Positions 60,743 through 64,000 of a DNA stretch of 64,000 bases are shown piece by piece. The notes under the pieces are model-generated. The model made no database searches, was not told the origin of the DNA, and saw only the letters and a program-made list of their open reading frames with translations. Source of the DNA: Sordaria brevicollis (taxonomy: Eukaryota > Ascomycota > Sordariomycetes > Sordariales > Sordariaceae); the NCBI GenBank assembly GCA_033439795.1, contig JAUTDP010000005.1, forward strand, positions 2,695,001-2,759,000. Direction: 5' to 3'. Each line of letters opens with the position of its first letter. Positions within the stretch are counted from its first letter, which is position 1. The translations under genes and the position numbers were made by a program.

Positions 60743-62289
60743 TTACACACCCTCCGGCATGTCCTCCACATTAACCATATTCGGGCATCTCGACCCAGGG
60801 CAACCAGCGCAGTTGCCGTACATTCTCCTCTGTGCCTTACAGTAGCAATCCCAACATGTTTTGCCGGGAGCTCTGCGCGGGCGCAGAGAGTTGCAGCCAC
60901 TGCACTGATCGGCCGCAGCCGTCGCTTCATTGTTGAGCTGTGGAACGCGGGTGAGAGGCATCGTGTTTGAAAGATGAGTCCTGCAGAAGCGGGCCCTTGG
61001 GGTTTGGTACATGCGCGGAAGGTCACACCCTCTCTTACGGCAGATGTAACCCGCTTGAGCTTGGCCCTGGGCAGCAGCGGGAATAACAGCGGGCGCATCT
61101 GGGACACCAGCAGGCGCAGCGGGAGGAGCAGGCGCGGCGGGGACCACGGCGGCCGGAGCAAAGACAGCAACGGGCGAAGCGGGAGGAGCGGGCTCTGCCG
61201 CAGCAACAGGAGCGCCGTGAACGACGGGTTCCGTTGACTGGGGGCTCAACGGCTGGGCCGGAGCATTGTCCGGATGAGGTTCCGAGGGCTGCATTAGAAC
61301 TTGGTTGGAATGATCGTGGATGACAAGAACATTGTCGGCCTGTGGATGCTGATCCGGGTGGTGGTCCGGGGCCGGCGAATGCTGCTCTCCCAACTCAACG
61401 TCAAAAGCCTGGGGTGCAGACTGATCATGAGGTCCGGGAGGATTCATCGCCTGAGAAAAGAGCTCGAGCTGTGGATCCAAGAGCTCATCGGGGAGGTTAT
61501 GATCCAGGGGGGAAATGGGCGACTCTCCTACTTGAGGGTCAGGGGCTTGGCCATGGAATTGTTGCGGATAGCTGAAGGAGCCGGAACTATGGTGGGGGTG
61601 CTGTTGGACAGAGCCCTGGGCATCAAACGGCTCCATCGCTTGCCCAGCCGGGTGGACAGTATCAAAATGACCGTTGACATCTTCTTGTTGGATGCCGACG
61701 GACTCAGAAGGACAGTCGACGGCCTGAGAGGAATTATCGTCTCGTTGGGCGGGGTCATTCTCATCAAACTCATCGTCGGCGGACATCTCGTCTGCCATCT
61801 CTACACCAACTGAGGCAGGCTCGTCGATATCGACGTTCTCGCTTGCGGACTGTCCAGCTCGGTTCGAAGACTTTGGGCGCATCACAAGTTTGCGCGACGA
61901 AGTGGCGTGGGCGGTAGAGTTATTAGAAGGGTGTGGGGAGGTGTTTGAGTAATTAGGTTCATTGGTGTTCAAGGGGCCATGGCGAGGCGAAGATTGAGGC
62001 TGAAGCTCGTTCTGTAAAGGGGCGGTATGGGGCGAAGGCTGCAAAGATAGGCGAGCCTCGCCAGAATGGTCGTCCAGATGGGTGCCATGATCGGAACCAC
62101 GGCGAGGACCATGGCCTGGAAGAAGAGCATTAGAATGCGAACTAGTCGTAAGGAACGTGGGTTGAGAGAATATTGACGCGTGCCTTCAGGTGTTGATGAG
62201 CGATGGCTTCTACCATCTGCGGATCCCTCGACCCTACGTCTTTTGCTCGGCTGCGACATGCCGCTGTCAGCGCCGCCGACGGAGTCCAT
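60743..62289 (-). CDS. Family B protein with C-terminal zinc module, two exons
   Basis: Exon 1 62289-62214 and exon 2 62115-60743 give 482 residues. The 98-nt intron has donor GTAGAA (weak), branch CTAAT and a strong TCTTCTTCCAG acceptor; without it the N terminus is out of frame. The start MDSVGGADSGMSQPSKRRRV parallels the intact sister gene (PPPPKRRRIN), including the basic nuclear-signal-like KRRR. The middle is His/Pro/Ser/Asp-rich, then Ala/Pro-rich. The module reads CRKRGC, 13 residues, CRTH; CSGC, 12 residues, CWDCYC; then GNCAGCPGSRC, ending in VEDMPEGV. An alternative donor, GTAGGG, 25 bases earlier is also in phase. Confidence 0.72.
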
Positions 62290-63540
62290 TATGGCGTTGA
62301 AGCTTGAAGGGGACAGCGCTAGAAAATGCGCAGTGTTCGCTTTAGACTTGCGGGATACTGTTCCTCCTTTTCTGTGTGTAGTCTGATGAGGAGTCTTTGG
62401 TCGATGTGGGAGAGTTGGAAGAAAAACAGAAAAGAAATGCGGGGGGCTCGGGGCTGCTCAGTCCTCAACTACCATTTCCTCTCAGAACCCGCGACCTTAG
62501 CGCCAAATCCTTGCAACCCAGACGATTTCCTCAATTTTTTGATGTGAAGGGACGGGCTGCAGTGGCCTCAGGCAGGGAAAGAGGACGAGGAAAATGATGA
62601 AGACGAGACGAAACGGATTATTTGAAGATGTGAGGACCAGGCCAACTGTCAAATGATCAAAATGCAGCTGTCACCTCCTGTTGTCGGCCCGGCTCCTGGA
62701 GTGAAGGCAGATATCATCAGCGGACACTTTCCTCCACGATAGCGCTCATACAGTCGACTTGGGCAACGCAAGAAGAGGAAGTCAGAAATGCCATCAGGGA
62801 GAGCAGTACAAGAGAAGGGAAGTATATAAGAGGATATGCCACGAAAGGCTCGCCGCTGCGCCCTTTACATGCTGCCGGCTTGCGTGGCAAAACTTGTCGG
62901 GAAAGCGTACACTGATTCACAAATTCCTGAGTTCCTCTACAACTCCTTTCAAACATGCGGTTCATCCATGAAGCCTGGGAGACACTCAGGTCATAGATGT
63001 AGGAAGTAGAAGGATGCCATCGCCGACTCCGACGACTTCAAAAGGAGGCCGATGGCCGGGACACTGTAACTTGCTCTTAGCAAGATCAAGGAAGCAGGAA
63101 AGGAGAAAAGCAAACAAAACAAATCTGCGGAGACAAGGAAGCAAAACGCAAGGAAAAGCACGAAGAAAACGGGGGAGAGAAAGGTAAGAGAAATCTGTAT
63201 GACAAACCATGATTTGAGCCCCTATCATGGACCCAGCCAAACCCCAATATCCCATCTGTTATTCCACCATTGATTGCTCCGATTATTCCACCATTCTTTC
63301 TGCCAAATATGCACCGGTTTCCTTCTACCGAGGATTGTTCAAGCACCCCCAGTAACGTACCGCGTTTCCTCTCCTGTTAACTGCGCGTGGTAAGGGCCGT
63401 CACTGACAGTCCGGTTCGAAAGCACCGACTTGTACCTAACAGCCGCGGCCGGATTTACTGCCCCTGTTCATCCACAATCTTCGACGCCATCCACCCCGCC
63501 CGTTGAACCAGGAAGGCCTCCCGACTCCCGTGCGCGAGTC
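62290..63540. other. Intergenic, no gene seen
   Basis: 1.25 kb between the promoter of the gene at 62289 and the 3' end of the last family B gene. Only shadow frames. Confidence 0.5.
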
Positions 63541-63999
63541 TCAACCCTGGTGCATAGCAAGGTACTGCTCCAGGGGGATGTGATTATTGCACCGCACTGC
63601 CGGGCACCCGTCGCAGACGCCAAAGTTGTAGCGTCTACTCTTACAGTAGCATTCCCAGCAGAGCTTGCGAGGAGCGCGACGAGGTCTCAGCCCGTTGCAA
63701 CCCGGGCACTGATCCGGGTTCGCGGTGGGCTCTTCAGCACCGTGGGCGTGCTGAAGCCTCGATGCTGGGGGAGGCGCTTCAAGGTGGTCTCTGCACTTCC
63801 GCGATCGTGTTGTCTGGTAGTATCTGGGCAGTCCGCACCCAGGTACGTCGCAAAGAAGAAGGTTTGCGTTTTGGCCTCCGTTTTGAGCGGCAGGCTGGAC
63901 GGGCTGCTCGGGGATATTGGCCGCCTCGTCATCGTTGTCGGAGTCGTCGTCGGATTCTCCTTCAGAGGCTTCGTCCTCAGAGGCTTCAGCGCCTGCCAC
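63541..63999 (-). CDS. Family B protein, C-terminal part, cut by the window edge
   Basis: The frame runs off the right edge with no ATG, so the N terminus is missing. The visible 152 residues begin with an acidic stretch (EDEASEGESDDDSDNDDEAA) and carry the complete module: CDVPGC, 13 residues, CRDH; CPGC, 12 residues, CWECYC; then CDGCPAVRC and NNHIPLEQYLAMHQG. All metal-ligand positions are kept, but the sequence between them differs from the other copies, so it is an older or selected paralogue. Confidence 0.78.
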   Translation of the reverse strand: MAGAEASEDEASEGESDDDSDNDDEAANIPEQPVQPAAQNGGQNANLLLCDVPGCGLPRYYQTTRSRKCRDHLEAPPPASRLQHAHGAEEPTANPDQCPGCNGLRPRRAPRKLCWECYCKSRRYNFGVCDGCPAVRCNNHIPLEQYLAMHQG

Positions 64000-64000
64000 T

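Noticed and set aside
60743..62289. Frameshift near 62180 in the family B gene
   Set aside because: A 98-nt intron with a CTAAT branch and TCTTCTTCCAG acceptor restores the frame in the right phase, so an intron explains it better than a lost base. The donor is weak, so RNA evidence would settle it.
1..64000. CRISPR arrays, bacterial operons, ribosomal RNA genes
   Set aside because: The window is nuclear fungal DNA; no regularly spaced direct repeats or rRNA-like sequence seen.

Overview
The window is nuclear DNA of a filamentous ascomycete, most likely a Sordariomycete close to Neurospora or Sordaria. The evidence is introns of 52-98 nt with GTRNGT-like donors and CTRAC/CTAAY branch points, fungal orthologues (cystathionine beta-synthase, SRP receptor beta, Akr1 palmitoyltransferase, FSH1 hydrolase), and an LTR retrotransposon wrecked by repeat-induced point mutation (RIP). 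Species and genomic position cannot be fixed from the sequence alone.

Layout. 1-2 kb: the end of a secreted Cys-containing protein gene and a secreted dienelactone hydrolase-like gene. 2.7-31.6 kb: eight members of one unrecognised protein family ('family A') scattered among ordinary genes: cystathionine beta-synthase (15.5-17.1 kb), SRP receptor beta (18.2-19.2 kb, minus), Akr1 DHHC palmitoyltransferase (20.5-22.9 kb) and two small single-pass membrane proteins. Family A has a repeated core: W..A...L, then WP..LFP.P, then LL.D...GFRLGYA.Q.L, then W...LFDRVL and ARKLC, then PF..GM..A..D. Most members have GTTGGTGATG-like elements upstream. 27.4-29.0 kb holds two short inverted-repeat elements that look like MITEs. 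32.0-32.3 kb holds a two-exon gene for a 62-residue, Kex2/Ste13-type peptide precursor with a pheromone-like layout. 33.3 kb has tRNA-Val(AAC) and 35.1 kb an FSH1-type hydrolase.

37.8-45.1 kb is a 7.3-kb Ty3/Gypsy element with two 306-bp LTRs and a CGCAG target duplication. Its interior is so heavily RIP-mutated that no reading frame survives, and the RIP fades at the outer edges.

46-64 kb is a second cluster ('family B') of cysteine-rich proteins and broken copies. The full module is C-x4-C-x12/13-C-x2-H, then C-x2-C-x12-C-x2-C-x-[CH], then C-x2-C-x4-C. Simpler CxxC..CxxC relatives at 46-50 kb flank a decayed SNF2-type helicase fragment. Copies on the minus strand at 56-64 kb include intact, frameshifted and hybrid forms.

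No function can be assigned to family A or B. Their local amplification, low-complexity extensions, domain reshuffling and partial decay mark the window as a region of lineage-specific gene birth and death between conserved genes. The best candidates for something undescribed are the family A cluster with its shared upstream element, the family B zinc-module cluster, and the peptide precursor at 32.2 kb.
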